Shown in pieces: positions 8,901-16,608 of a stretch of DNA of 24,196 nucleotides (positions are counted from its first letter, which is position 1; each line of letters begins with the position of its first letter). The DNA lies in assembly GCA_002507205.1 (NCBI GenBank), contig DAZF01000078.1, forward strand, positions 1 through 24,196, given 5' to 3'. The position numbers and the translations under genes were made by a program. The notes under the pieces were generated by a model. It made no database searches. It was not told the origin of the DNA and saw only the letters and a program-made list of their open reading frames with translations. Source of the stretch: Methanolobus sp. UBA32. Its GTDB lineage: Archaea; Halobacteriota; Methanosarcinia; Methanosarcinales; Methanosarcinaceae.

Positions 8901-10574
8901 GACAAGAGCCTGGGATGTGTTATTATATCCTTTCAGAGCTTTTGCATTTACTTCCACTATTAGCAGGTTCCCATCTGCAGTGATGAATCTGCTTTCTGCC
9001 TGAATTTTTCCATTTTTAATGAACCTACTCATATTTTCTTTTGCAGATGCCCTCCTTTCAGGAGGCATAAGATCATAAATGGTCATATTCTGCAATTCTT
9101 CTCTGGAATAACCAAGCATTTCACATGTCTTGTCATTAACTTCCAGTATCTCTCCTTTAAAAGTGTTTATAATAACTGCATCACTTAATTCCTCTACAAG
9201 GGATCTGTACCGCTCCTCACTTCGGGCAACCTCTTCCTCAGCAAGTTTTCTGGGTGTGATGTTCATCGATGTTCCGTATGTCAGGAAAGTTCCGTCACTC
9301 TGGAGGTGTGAAGATCCTATGGAATTGATCCAGAGACTCTTTCCTTCATCTGATAACAACCTGTAATCTTGATTAATTGGGATGTCAGGTTGTAGAAAAG
9401 ACATTTTAAAAGTTCCCAGCACTTTTTGCAGGTCTTCGGGGTGTATATGCGCAAAAAACCTATTCCAGTCATTACCGATGGTCCCGTCAGGTAGATCCAG
9501 AACTTTATCTACGGGTTTAGAAATATAGGATGTCAATACGTTTCCATCTTTGTCAAAGGTAGCTTTCCATATTATCGCATCCAGGGAATTGACGACCTCT
9601 TCATATTCCTTTTCCTTCTGAAGCATCATGACTTCTGCATCTTTACGTTCGAGGATTCTGGTTATCATGTCACCGGCTATCTTCAGGACATAGAGTTGTT
9701 TTTCATTCCAATTCAGTTTTGTACTTTTAGAATCAACTCCAATGAAGCCTTTAAAAGTACCATTACGTGAAAGGGGAATCATCGCAATGGATTTAATTCC
9801 CAGATTCTGGAGTACCTTTTGTAAGTACTCTTTTTCCTGTGGTATTTTATCAATGTCAGGAATATTAACGATCTGCAAATTACTCAATTGCTCAAATACA
9901 AGTTTTTTCGTGTCCCATTTCTCATTGAGTGGTATTTTTGAGATAACTCCGTCAACGTGCCATTCATGTGTTTTTATGATGTAATCTGTATTTTCGGTAG
10001 CATTGAACAGAAATATACGTTCGGCACCAATGAAATCTGCCAGGTCCTTAAGTGTTTTATTGATGTTCTCATCAATATCTTTAAAATTGCTGTTTATGAA
10101 ACGGCTTGATATATGCGATATCAGAATATCCTTGTTTTTGCTTTCTTCAAGTTCGATATTTGTTCTATTTCTAGTTGTAAGGTCTTCAATAATGGCATGA
10201 CATCCGTATACGAATCCATTATCGTCCTTTCGGGGAAATACCTTGAAACTTAAGAATAGGTCCTTATTAAAAACAGTTCTATATGATGTTTCTATGGAAG
10301 AATTCCTTCCGGTTGTAAGTGTTTCTTCAATAACACCTGATATACCACATTCTATCAGTGGTTGGAAAGTCAGTATATTAAACTGTTTTGTGAAATCAGT
10401 TGATGGGGAACCCAGTATATTCAAAAGAAAGTCATTTACGGCTGTTATGTTTCCTTCCCTGTCACATGAAAGTACACCAAGGGGGAGTTCATTGACCAGA
10501 TTATCAAAACTATCGTGACCATTTTCAGACAGATCAGACAGGTTATCTGCATTTTTCTGATTCTTTTTTGTCAT
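5901..10574 (-). CDS. Multi-PAS/GAF sensor histidine kinase
   Basis: This is a 1557-residue soluble kinase with no membrane helix or signal peptide. Domain order, with rough boundaries: PAS (24-137), GAF (150-312), then eight PAS domains starting near 322, 455, 575, 697, 824, 950, 1076 and 1198, most ending in a RDITERKEAE-like PAC linker. A HisKA domain follows, with His1337 in SHELRTP, then a HATPase_c domain with Asn1452/Asn1456, DNGIGIS (1484-1490) and GTGLGLALV (1514-1522). It is a complete, probably active kinase without a receiver domain. No response regulator is encoded in the window, so the partner is unknown. No clear Shine-Dalgarno precedes the ATG at 10574. Such orphan multi-PAS kinases are common in Methanosarcinales; the ligand cannot be inferred. 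Confidence 0.93.
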   Translation of the reverse strand: MTKKNQKNADNLSDLSENGHDSFDNLVNELPLGVLSCDREGNITAVNDFLLNILGSPSTDFTKQFNILTFQPLIECGISGVIEETLTTGRNSSIETSYRTVFNKDLFLSFKVFPRKDDNGFVYGCHAIIEDLTTRNRTNIELEESKNKDILISHISSRFINSNFKDIDENINKTLKDLADFIGAERIFLFNATENTDYIIKTHEWHVDGVISKIPLNEKWDTKKLVFEQLSNLQIVNIPDIDKIPQEKEYLQKVLQNLGIKSIAMIPLSRNGTFKGFIGVDSKSTKLNWNEKQLYVLKIAGDMITRILERKDAEVMMLQKEKEYEEVVNSLDAIIWKATFDKDGNVLTSYISKPVDKVLDLPDGTIGNDWNRFFAHIHPEDLQKVLGTFKMSFLQPDIPINQDYRLLSDEGKSLWINSIGSSHLQSDGTFLTYGTSMNITPRKLAEEEVARSEERYRSLVEELSDAVIINTFKGEILEVNDKTCEMLGYSREELQNMTIYDLMPPERRASAKENMSRFIKNGKIQAESRFITADGNLLIVEVNAKALKGYNNTSQALVRDITERKEAEIALRESEERFKVLHNASFGGITIHDKGMILDCNQGLSEITGYSYEELVGMDGLLLIAESFRSTVMDNILQGYEEPYEVMGLRKDGSVYPLRLEAKSIPYKGKKVRVVEFRDITDQKKAEKALIDSEKKYRGLFENSMNEVVITEIIKDENDYPVDFVFKEVNDSFQEHTGLKAEDVIGKRVTEVYPGIEKRKNTFLDLYRNVALTGIPAAAEIYSDELKKHFSINAYRLGKNIVVGVSHDITKRKNAENKLIEHEEKLRLFIEHAPVSLVMLDRDMRHIATSRQFINDFSLGNRDITGMHHYDVIPQLDDEHKAMHRRALQGEVVPINERHFEGNNGRVHWLRGEVRPWKAADGTIGGIIVFVEHITERKEAEEKLKESEALLSEVGRIGKIGGWELDVASGKGTWTSESAEIHEQDKDNPSTVETELTFYPPGSRDIIENAINIAIEKAEPYDLELEFITAKGNHRWVRTSGRPKIIDGKVAKVTGTLQDITERKIAEHELKLKEEKYRSLFEQSNDAIFLNHVDGQIMDVNEKACKIFGYTRQEFQKMNVSDLLAPRHKAAGERGMQQFREDGSVYLHTLYAKANGETFDAEVNAKVLEGYPDLAQAIVRDISKQKKAEEEIIRNETKYRSLFEKSNDAIMIHDLNGRILEANDRACEMFGYSETELKQKSIMDLTLDEDRVEIKSRIGKIKTEGYCRKENRMVRSDGGLIYVDVSASFLQTQHGMIQTVGRDITDRVRTEAAMISAKIEAETASRTKSEFLANMSHELRTPLNSIIGFSDVMFDGLTGELGPKQKNYMKHISDSGHHLLNLINDILDISKVEAGKMELHIDMLNMKTVIDDIVAMTQTLTSRKNISVNVDVQENMPTLRADRSKIKQIMYNLMGNAIKFTDDGGKITILTKVKGKKILVSIIDNGIGISTEDQKKLFKPFSQIDSSISRSYQGTGLGLALVKELIELHGGNIRVESEVGKGSNFTFELPIGDDDLD

Positions 10575-10829
10575 GTTTTTTGGTTTTAAGGTGCGGTAAA
10601 CATGAGTATATTGAGTATGTTTTAGATACTATCAATTAACGTTTTGTATATGGGTGTATTTATAATTAATCATATTATGTAATCCCAGATTTTCAACAGC
10701 GTAAAATTTAGTTCCTCTCCAATCAGGTTCTTATTCTTTGAGTACTTAATATTTGGTGGAGTGCGGGCAGATTATTACTAATTATTGGTCTGTTCCTATA
10801 GATCTGACTTCCCTGAAATGGTGATGTAA

Positions 10830-11681
10830 ATGGATAATAAAAAAGACACAAAGAAATATCTTGAAGAACAGTTCAAAGACATGAGGAAATACATTTCCAA
10901 GAATATAAAGGACCTGGAACTGGAAAAGGAATTCGATAAGCAGGTAAAGGATATCAATGAATATTTTGACAGCAGCATGAAGAAGTTAAAGGCAAGTATG
11001 GGTGATAAAATCCTGGAAGAGCCTGTAACTATGCCTTTGATAGGTGACAATGCACCATCCTTTACTGCTGTTAGCACAGCAGGTGAAGTCAATTTCCCCA
11101 GGGATTATAAAGGAAAATGGGTGATCTTTTTCAGCCACCCGGCAGACTTCACTCCAGTATGCACAACGGAATTCATGACCTTTGCAAGCATGCAGGATGA
11201 TTTCAGGAATCTGAATGCAGAGCTGCTGGGGCTTTCCATTGACAGTATCTATGCCCACATTGCATGGCTTAGGACCATCAAAGAGAAAATAGAATACAAG
11301 GGCATGAAAGATGTGGAAATCACTTTCCCTGTCATTGCGGATCTTAAGATGGATATTGCAAAGAAGTTCGGCATGCTTCAGCCAAATGCCTCGGATAATC
11401 AGGCTGTCAGGGCAGTGTTCATGATCGACCCGAAGGCAAAGATACGGGCCATCCTGTACTATCCGCTGTCCAACGGTCGTAACATGGATGAGGTAAAGCG
11501 CCTGTTGCTTGCAATGCAGAGATCAGATGTTGATAATGTGGCCACCCCGGCCAACTGGCAGCCAGGGGATGATGTAATAATTCCACCACCCGGTTCATGC
11601 GGTACTGCCAAAGAAAGAGTAGAATCAAAAGATGAAGATATATACTGCCTTGACTGGTTCATGTGTTTTAAGAAACAGTGA
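10830..11681 (+). CDS. Peroxiredoxin (AhpC/TSA, archaeal Prx6-like) with N-terminal extension
   Basis: Residues 65-283 form an archaeal-type peroxiredoxin that would reduce peroxides. The peroxidatic cysteine is Cys111 in HPADFTPVCTTEF. Further cysteines at 257 (PPPGSCGTA), 273 and 279 (YCLDWFMC) lie in the C-terminal arm where archaeal enzymes carry resolving cysteines. SIDSIYAHIAWL and the PANWQPGDDVIIPPP tail are also typical. The first 60 residues are a lysine/glutamate-rich helical segment, probably coiled coil, absent from usual enzymes of 215-230 residues. The start is well supported: GGTGAT lies just before the ATG at 10830. It is divergent from the histidine kinase gene across 255 bases. 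The electron donor is unknown. Confidence 0.9.
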   Translation: MDNKKDTKKYLEEQFKDMRKYISKNIKDLELEKEFDKQVKDINEYFDSSMKKLKASMGDKILEEPVTMPLIGDNAPSFTAVSTAGEVNFPRDYKGKWVIFFSHPADFTPVCTTEFMTFASMQDDFRNLNAELLGLSIDSIYAHIAWLRTIKEKIEYKGMKDVEITFPVIADLKMDIAKKFGMLQPNASDNQAVRAVFMIDPKAKIRAILYYPLSNGRNMDEVKRLLLAMQRSDVDNVATPANWQPGDDVIIPPPGSCGTAKERVESKDEDIYCLDWFMCFKKQ

Positions 11682-11708
11682 TTCTAGCTCTTCCCTGAAC
11701 AATCTGTT

Positions 11709-12542
11709 TTAATATTCAAGCTGAAGGCCGGAACCTACCTCTTTCAGTTTACAGACATGTGACAGGGCTATCTTTGATCGCAGGTCAGTGCAATGGCATG
11801 CATGAACCTCCTCGGCATTGAGTTTGCAGAAATAATCCACGGTTGCACTGATCTTCGTTTCCTGCGGACAGAGTAAATGAAATCCTCCGATAACATCTGC
11901 AATTCTATCTTCATCGCAAACATTCTTTGCATATTCTATTATATTGCAGATACCTGAATGCGAGCAGCCGGTGACAATGACAAGACCTTTTTCTGTCTTA
12001 AGGGCAAGGGCGGTATCATCAGCCAGAATATCCTCCTCTTTTCCATCAATGATCATCTTGCTCTCTGTTTCATTGATCTCAAAATGAAATCTCCGGGGGA
12101 TCTCCCCCAGGAATACGATATCATCTGTCAGCCACAAAGGTTCACTGCTTAATTGTATTTTGAAGGTCCGCGAGAGCTTTTCCGCACTTAGCAGGCACCC
12201 TATCTCTCCAATGTCTGCCTGGATCTTGCTGTTGAAGGCCAGCGGATGGGCAACAAGGACAGGTTCGCAATGCGAGAAGCCCTCTATCTTTGCTTCGGTG
12301 AACAACTTCACCATGGCTTCGAGTCCCCATGTGTGGTCCAGATGTCCATGAGAGAGGACTATATGATCAAGATCCAGCAGATCTATCCTCATCCTTTGTG
12401 CGTTGCGCAGAAAAGCATCGGAGTATCCTGTATCGAAAAGTATCCTTTTCCCTTTGTCTTCTATAAAGTAAGAGACTCCGGGTTCGCCAATAAAATAGCG
12501 GTCAATCAGGGTATTGTTGTCTAGTAGGACTGTGAGTTTCAT
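11709..12542 (-). CDS. Metallo-beta-lactamase-fold hydrolase (MJ0301/TM0207-like)
   Basis: This 277-residue protein has the MBL metal-binding motif SHGHLDHTWGLE with HxHxDH at 65-70. It also has the later motifs GCSHSGI (His195), a GGFHLL segment (219-224) and HACHCTD (247-253). This arrangement is typical of the subfamily often labelled 7,8-dihydropterin-6-yl-methyl-4-(beta-D-ribofuranosyl)aminobenzene 5'-phosphate synthase in methanogen genomes. That name would link it to methanopterin synthesis, but the label is generic and weakly supported for most members. The ATG at 12542 gives a standard N terminus, though no good Shine-Dalgarno precedes it. It lies downstream of thiC on the same strand (66-base gap) and converges on the peroxiredoxin gene. 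Confidence 0.85.
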   Translation of the reverse strand: MKLTVLLDNNTLIDRYFIGEPGVSYFIEDKGKRILFDTGYSDAFLRNAQRMRIDLLDLDHIVLSHGHLDHTWGLEAMVKLFTEAKIEGFSHCEPVLVAHPLAFNSKIQADIGEIGCLLSAEKLSRTFKIQLSSEPLWLTDDIVFLGEIPRRFHFEINETESKMIIDGKEEDILADDTALALKTEKGLVIVTGCSHSGICNIIEYAKNVCDEDRIADVIGGFHLLCPQETKISATVDYFCKLNAEEVHACHCTDLRSKIALSHVCKLKEVGSGLQLEY

Positions 12543-12608
12543 AAAGTGTAATTGTAGTTAAATGATTAAAAGAGTAGCATTGAAGGATAATAACAGGTGA
12601 CTCACCTG

Positions 12609-13892
12609 TCATTTGTTCTTCTCTTCCTCTAATGCCTTGCTGACTATCTTCATAGCGCAAAGGTCACCGCACATTGAGCAGGCATCGCTTCCGGTGTTTC
12701 TGCTGTCCCGTATGTTCTTTGCCTTCTCTCCGTCTATAGCAAGCTCGAACTGTGTGTCCCAATCGAGGTTCTTACGTGCATGTGCCATCTTGTCATCAAC
12801 AGCTCTTGCACGCTCTTTCTGTCCTTCCTTTGCAAGGTCTGCTGCATGGGCTGCTATTCTGGTGACAATGGTTCCTTCGCGTATATCATCATTAGTGGGA
12901 AGTGCCAGGTGCTCGGCCGGTGTGGTCATGCAAAGGAAATCAGCTCCGCACATGCCGGCAAAAGTGCCTCCGATGGCTCCGGTTATGTGGTCGTATCCGG
13001 GGGCTATGTCTGTTACCAGCGGACCCAACAGGTAGAGGGGAGCATTGTCACAAAGGCTCTTCATTCCCTTTACGCTTAGCTCTATTTCGTCAATTGGTAC
13101 GTGTCCCGGTCCTTCCACAAAGCACTGTATGTTTGCTTCTCTGGTGCGTTTCACAAGTTCACCAAGAGTTATGAATTCCATAAATGAAGGACCGTCTGAA
13201 GCATCATGGATACATCCCGGCCTCATGCCGTCTCCAAGACTGATGGCCATGTCATATTCGTAAGCTATCTCCATCAGATAATCATATTCTGAATAGAATG
13301 GGTTGTCCTCTCCGTTATGCAGCATCCATGCAAGGGTGAACGAACCACCGCGACTGACGATGTCTGTTATCCTGCTGCCCTGTTTTATCCTGTTCATGGA
13401 ATCCTGGTTCACGCCTGCATGTATGGTGACAAAGTCGATACCATCTTTTGCATGCTTGCGTACTGCATTGAACATATCATCGGACGTCATATCCACAACA
13501 GTCTTCTGTGAGGCTGCTGCCTGGTATATGGGTACAGAACCGATAGGTATGTTCACAGCATCCATTATCATCTTCCTGATAATGTCAAGGTCTCCTCCGG
13601 TTGACAGGTCCATTAGTGCATCAGCACCAAAAGCTTCTGCTGTTTTTGCCTTCTCGACTTCCTCATCGATATTTATGTAGTCGCGTGAGGTTCCGATATT
13701 GGCATTTATCTTTGTGCTTAGGTATTTTCCTATACCTACGACCCTGCAGTCCCTTACAGGGTTGTTGGGAATACTTATGAGTCCCCTGGCAACACATGAA
13801 CAAATGGTCTTAGCATCAATGCCTTCATCTCTAGCTACAGCCTCCATCTGGGGTGTAATCTTGCCCTTTTTAGCATCTTCCATTAATGTCAT
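12609..13892 (-). CDS. thiC: Phosphomethylpyrimidine synthase ThiC
   Basis: ThiC is a radical-SAM enzyme that converts aminoimidazole ribotide to hydroxymethylpyrimidine phosphate in thiamine synthesis. The 427-residue protein is the short archaeal form without the N-terminal domain of many bacterial enzymes. Recognisable blocks are [10 protein letters not shown] (60-69), [11 protein letters not shown] (91-101), [11 protein letters not shown] (115-125), FVEGPGHVP (258-266), [21 protein letters not shown] (289-309) and the C-terminal cluster motif CSMCGDLC (405-412). The start at 13892 is chosen because GGAG lies five bases before it and family homology begins there. An open frame continues 37 codons upstream, but it crosses the TATA box. 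Archaea often carry a ThiC paralogue, so another pyrimidine-forming role is possible but less likely. Confidence 0.92.
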   Translation of the reverse strand: MTLMEDAKKGKITPQMEAVARDEGIDAKTICSCVARGLISIPNNPVRDCRVVGIGKYLSTKINANIGTSRDYINIDEEVEKAKTAEAFGADALMDLSTGGDLDIIRKMIMDAVNIPIGSVPIYQAAASQKTVVDMTSDDMFNAVRKHAKDGIDFVTIHAGVNQDSMNRIKQGSRITDIVSRGGSFTLAWMLHNGEDNPFYSEYDYLMEIAYEYDMAISLGDGMRPGCIHDASDGPSFMEFITLGELVKRTREANIQCFVEGPGHVPIDEIELSVKGMKSLCDNAPLYLLGPLVTDIAPGYDHITGAIGGTFAGMCGADFLCMTTPAEHLALPTNDDIREGTIVTRIAAHAADLAKEGQKERARAVDDKMAHARKNLDWDTQFELAIDGEKAKNIRDSRNTGSDACSMCGDLCAMKIVSKALEEEKNK

Positions 13893-13940
13893 TGTAACTC
13901 CGGTATGCAGTGTCTTTAGGTGCAGATACATTCTTGCCAC

Positions 13941-13948
13941 ATATATAT
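13941..13948 (-). promoter_or_regulatory. TATA box of thiC
   Basis: The minus strand reads CATATATATGT here, a strong TATA element. A start about 25 bases downstream (near 13919) leaves a leader of roughly 27 bases. That is enough for the GGAG at 13898-13901 but too short for a TPP riboswitch. Confidence 0.5.
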
Positions 13949-14049
13949 GTTTCACAGCACTTATTGAATATTTGAGATTATTCCGGCTCTTTATTACTTT
14001 CACCCCGCAAGCTCAATTCTTATCTAATATCAGGACATACGGATGCAGC

Positions 14050-16392
14050 ATGTCAATTGTCGTATTCACGGAAAAGAACAAGGCAGCTTCCCAGATAGCA
14101 GGGATCTTAAGCGGAGGACATTTTAATCGTGCTTCAGTGGAAGGTGTTCCCGTGTACGACTTTAAAATGAATGGGAAAGAATGGCGGATAATGGGTCTTG
14201 CAGGCCATATCATGGGTTACGATTTCCCGGAGCAGTTCAACAACTGGCGTGAATGCGATCCTGCAATCCTGCTGGACACTGACCCTGTTAAAAATGTAAC
14301 TAAAAAACCGTATGCTGCTGCCATCTCACTTCTTGCAAGTGGTGCGGAAGAAGTTGTTCTTGCCTGCGATTTTGACAGGGAAGGGGAGAATATTGGATTC
14401 GAGGCGAAGACAATTGCCGAGAAAGTAGCTTCTTTTCCGGTTAAAAGGGCCCGCTTTTCCTCGTTATCTGCCAGTGAGATCAAAAATGCTTTTGCAAATC
14501 TTGTTGAACCAGATTATAATATGGCAATGTCTGCGGAGGCCCGCCAGATACTTGACCTGAAGATGGGTGCTGCATTTACCCGTTTCATGACCCTTGCAGT
14601 CAGGGAAAAGGCCCGCACCAAGGGTGTTATTTCAATAGGTCCCTGCCAAACTCCTACATGTGGTTTTGTCTATGAAAGGGAGAAACTGATAAAGAACTTC
14701 CAGTCAAAGGACTTCTGGAAGATAGAAGCTGTTTTCGATGCAAACGGCACGGAATTTACAGGCGCTCACAGGGGCGGGCACATTTCCGAGAAAGCAAAGG
14801 CAGATGAGATATTTGCCAGGATAAAGAATTGCAGGAAAGGTCTTGTCGATAAGAAAACTGTAAAACAGGCTCTTACTAGCCCTCCATATCCGTTGAATAC
14901 TACTGAGTTCCTGAAACGTGCTTCCAAATTCCTGGGTGTAAGTCCTGAAAATGCCCTTGAGATCGCAGAACAGCTCTATCTTTCAGGTTTTACAAGTTAT
15001 CCAAGGACCGAGACCAACAAATATGCCGAGGATTTTGATTTCAGGTCAAAGCTGGTGGCATTCTCATCAGGCACTTATCAGAAGTATGCGCTTTCAATAA
15101 TCTCTGCCGGGGAGATAAGCTGCAGGAACGGTACTAAAGATGGACATGACCATCCTCCTATCCATCCTATCAAAGCTGCTTCAAGGGATGATGTCGAGAA
15201 GAGTATCCGGATGCCGGATGCATGGAAGGTGTATGATCTAATTGCAAGACATTTCCTTGCAAATCTCATGGGACCTGCAGTATTTGAGAAGACAAGATTT
15301 GAGATCCTTGTAGGTGGGGAAATATTCGATGTCACAGGTTCTGTGCTCAAGGATGCAGGGTGGCTTGAGGTTTATCCCTTTGAAACCAAGAATGATAAAC
15401 TACTGCCTGCTATTGAGGAAAAGGAGGAGGTTGGTGTTAAGGAGATTAAGAACATAAAATCTGAGACGACTCCTCCCAAAAGACTTACTGAGGCAGAGCT
15501 GCTTACTTTAATGGATAAGCATGGGATTGGTACTAAGGCAACGGCTCCAAGCCATATTGAAACTAATAAGAAAAGAGGTTATTTTGAAACAAAGGGAAAA
15601 ACCATCTTAATTCTTGATACGGGTTTTACCCTGATGGATACACTTGATACAACTGTGTCAATACTTGTAAAACCAGAGATAAGGGCTCGTATAGAATCCC
15701 TGATACAGGATGTGGAAGATGGGAAAAAGACACTTGAAGGTGCTCTTGCGGAAGGGACCGGGCTTATCAAGGAGATGTATTCCCAGTTGTATTCAAGCAA
15801 GGATGCAATCGCTGCAAGGATGGCAGGTACTATCACTGACGAACAGGTAACTACGGATAAGAAGAACTTTGTGGGTACATGTCCTGAATGTGGAAGGATA
15901 CTGCATATGATCAAAACCGAGAAAGGAAGGTTTGTGGGCTGTACTGGTTATCCTGGGTGCAAAAAGACATATCCTCTGCCAAAGGCAGGTGCGCTTACTG
16001 TTATGCGTTCCCAGGAATGTGGTAAGGGTGGAGTTGCTGTTCTCAAGGTCGGCAACAAATACAATTGGGCTGTTGGAATCGGTCCCTGTTTTACATGTGA
16101 GCTGGAAAAGAAATGTTTCCCTCCGGAAGTAGTTGGTCCCTGTCCGGCTTGCGACGGTTCGATGTTCCTTATATCTGTCAAAGATTCCCGTTTTCTAGGT
16201 TGTACTAACAGGTGCGGACATACACAGTCAGTCCCAAAGGGGGGCAGGCTTACGGTTCTCAGTATTCTGTGTGAGCATTGCGGCTGGCACATGCTGCGTG
16301 TTAAAGAAAAAGATAAAGATGCTGTGGAGTTCTGTGCTAATCGCCAATGTGCAGGTAGAAAGCGAATATCCGGGAGAATCAAGCAAAATTGA
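14050..16392 (+). CDS. topA: DNA topoisomerase I, archaeal type IA
   Basis: This 780-residue type IA topoisomerase relaxes negative supercoils. The TOPRIM domain has VFTEKNKAA with Glu8 and the acidic triad in ACDFDREGEN (Asp107, Asp109, Glu111). The active-site Tyr317 lies in FTSYPRTETNKY. RLTEAELLTLMDKHGIGTKAT (478-498) belongs to the core toroid. The tail carries several zinc-finger-like cysteine clusters: CPEC...CTGYPGC (611-637), CFTC...C (680-689), CPAC...CTNRC (698-722) and CEHC...CANRQC (741-767). The start at 14050 is set by where TOPRIM homology begins. The frame stays open for 117 codons upstream, but that stretch lies antisense to thiC and its promoter. It is divergent from thiC, and a hairpin follows the stop. 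Confidence 0.95.
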   Translation: MSIVVFTEKNKAASQIAGILSGGHFNRASVEGVPVYDFKMNGKEWRIMGLAGHIMGYDFPEQFNNWRECDPAILLDTDPVKNVTKKPYAAAISLLASGAEEVVLACDFDREGENIGFEAKTIAEKVASFPVKRARFSSLSASEIKNAFANLVEPDYNMAMSAEARQILDLKMGAAFTRFMTLAVREKARTKGVISIGPCQTPTCGFVYEREKLIKNFQSKDFWKIEAVFDANGTEFTGAHRGGHISEKAKADEIFARIKNCRKGLVDKKTVKQALTSPPYPLNTTEFLKRASKFLGVSPENALEIAEQLYLSGFTSYPRTETNKYAEDFDFRSKLVAFSSGTYQKYALSIISAGEISCRNGTKDGHDHPPIHPIKAASRDDVEKSIRMPDAWKVYDLIARHFLANLMGPAVFEKTRFEILVGGEIFDVTGSVLKDAGWLEVYPFETKNDKLLPAIEEKEEVGVKEIKNIKSETTPPKRLTEAELLTLMDKHGIGTKATAPSHIETNKKRGYFETKGKTILILDTGFTLMDTLDTTVSILVKPEIRARIESLIQDVEDGKKTLEGALAEGTGLIKEMYSQLYSSKDAIAARMAGTITDEQVTTDKKNFVGTCPECGRILHMIKTEKGRFVGCTGYPGCKKTYPLPKAGALTVMRSQECGKGGVAVLKVGNKYNWAVGIGPCFTCELEKKCFPPEVVGPCPACDGSMFLISVKDSRFLGCTNRCGHTQSVPKGGRLTVLSILCEHCGWHMLRVKEKDKDAVEFCANRQCAGRKRISGRIKQN

Positions 16393-16433
16393 TTTAGCAT
16401 TAAATCATGTTTCCTTGATTTACTCGTATTTTT
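16391..16433 (+). terminator. Probable terminator of topA
   Basis: GATTTA (16391-16396) and TAAATC (16401-16406) form a 6-bp hairpin overlapping the TGA stop. A T5 run follows at 16429-16433. The stem is AT-rich, so the T-run may matter more, as in archaeal termination. Confidence 0.4.
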
Positions 16434-16441
16434 GACATAAA

Positions 16442-16449
16442 TTTATATA
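16442..16449 (+). promoter_or_regulatory. TATA box for putative small RNA B
   Basis: This is TTTATATA. Its centre is 26-27 bases before 16472, the foot of the 12-bp closing stem of the element that follows. The spacing is what an archaeal promoter would need to start a transcript at the stem. Confidence 0.5.
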
Positions 16450-16471
16450 TGATAAAATCCATTTTAAGACT

Positions 16472-16584
16472 TAGAGACGAATTGTAGGCCTATTTCCTTA
16501 TTACTATCTACTACAAATGGGTCATGCAAATCTACCACCTCCAATCATTCTACACAAACCAATGATCAGCTTCAATTCGTCTCT
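16472..16584 (+). ncRNA. Putative structured small RNA B
   Basis: AGAGACGAATTG (16473-16484) and CAATTCGTCTCT (16573-16584) are perfect 12-base inverted complements, 88 bases apart. They would close an RNA of about 113 nucleotides, and the 5' foot falls at the start predicted from the TATA box. An inner hairpin pairs ATCATT (16544-16549) with AATGAT (16561-16566). The unpaired part contains TGGGTCAT (16518-16525), CAAA, CTA and CCTCCA (16538-16543), in the same order as in the element at 5.7 kb. ACCACCTCC is complementary to Shine-Dalgarno sequences. I see no credible ORF on the plus strand. It does not look like tRNA, 5S, SRP or RNase P RNA. On the minus strand the motif reads as a Shine-Dalgarno plus a four-codon ORF, the main alternative. 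Confidence 0.5.
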
Positions 16585-16590
16585 GCCTCC

Positions 16591-16608
16591 ATATTTTAAT
16601 TAAAATAT
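16591..16608. terminator. 18-bp AT palindrome at the nitroreductase stop
   Basis: ATATTTTAATTAAAATAT is a perfect palindrome that includes the TAA stop of the nitroreductase gene. It follows the putative small RNA B by six bases. T4 runs on both strands suggest a termination signal in either direction. The pure AT stem makes this weak. Confidence 0.35.

Noticed and set aside
13893..13925. A TPP riboswitch in front of thiC
   Set aside because: The leader predicted from the TATA box is only about 27 bases and no CUGAGA-type core is visible.
13893..14003. A 37-codon N-terminal extension of thiC
   Set aside because: The stretch contains the TATA box of thiC, shows no family similarity, and a well-spaced GGAG supports the ATG at 13892.
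13699..14049. A 117-codon N-terminal extension of topA
   Set aside because: It lies antisense to thiC and its promoter, and TOPRIM homology begins exactly at 14050.
16473..16584. A transposon or MITE bounded by the 12-bp inverted repeat
   Set aside because: No flanking target-site duplication is visible, and the repeat fits an RNA closing stem aligned with a promoter better.
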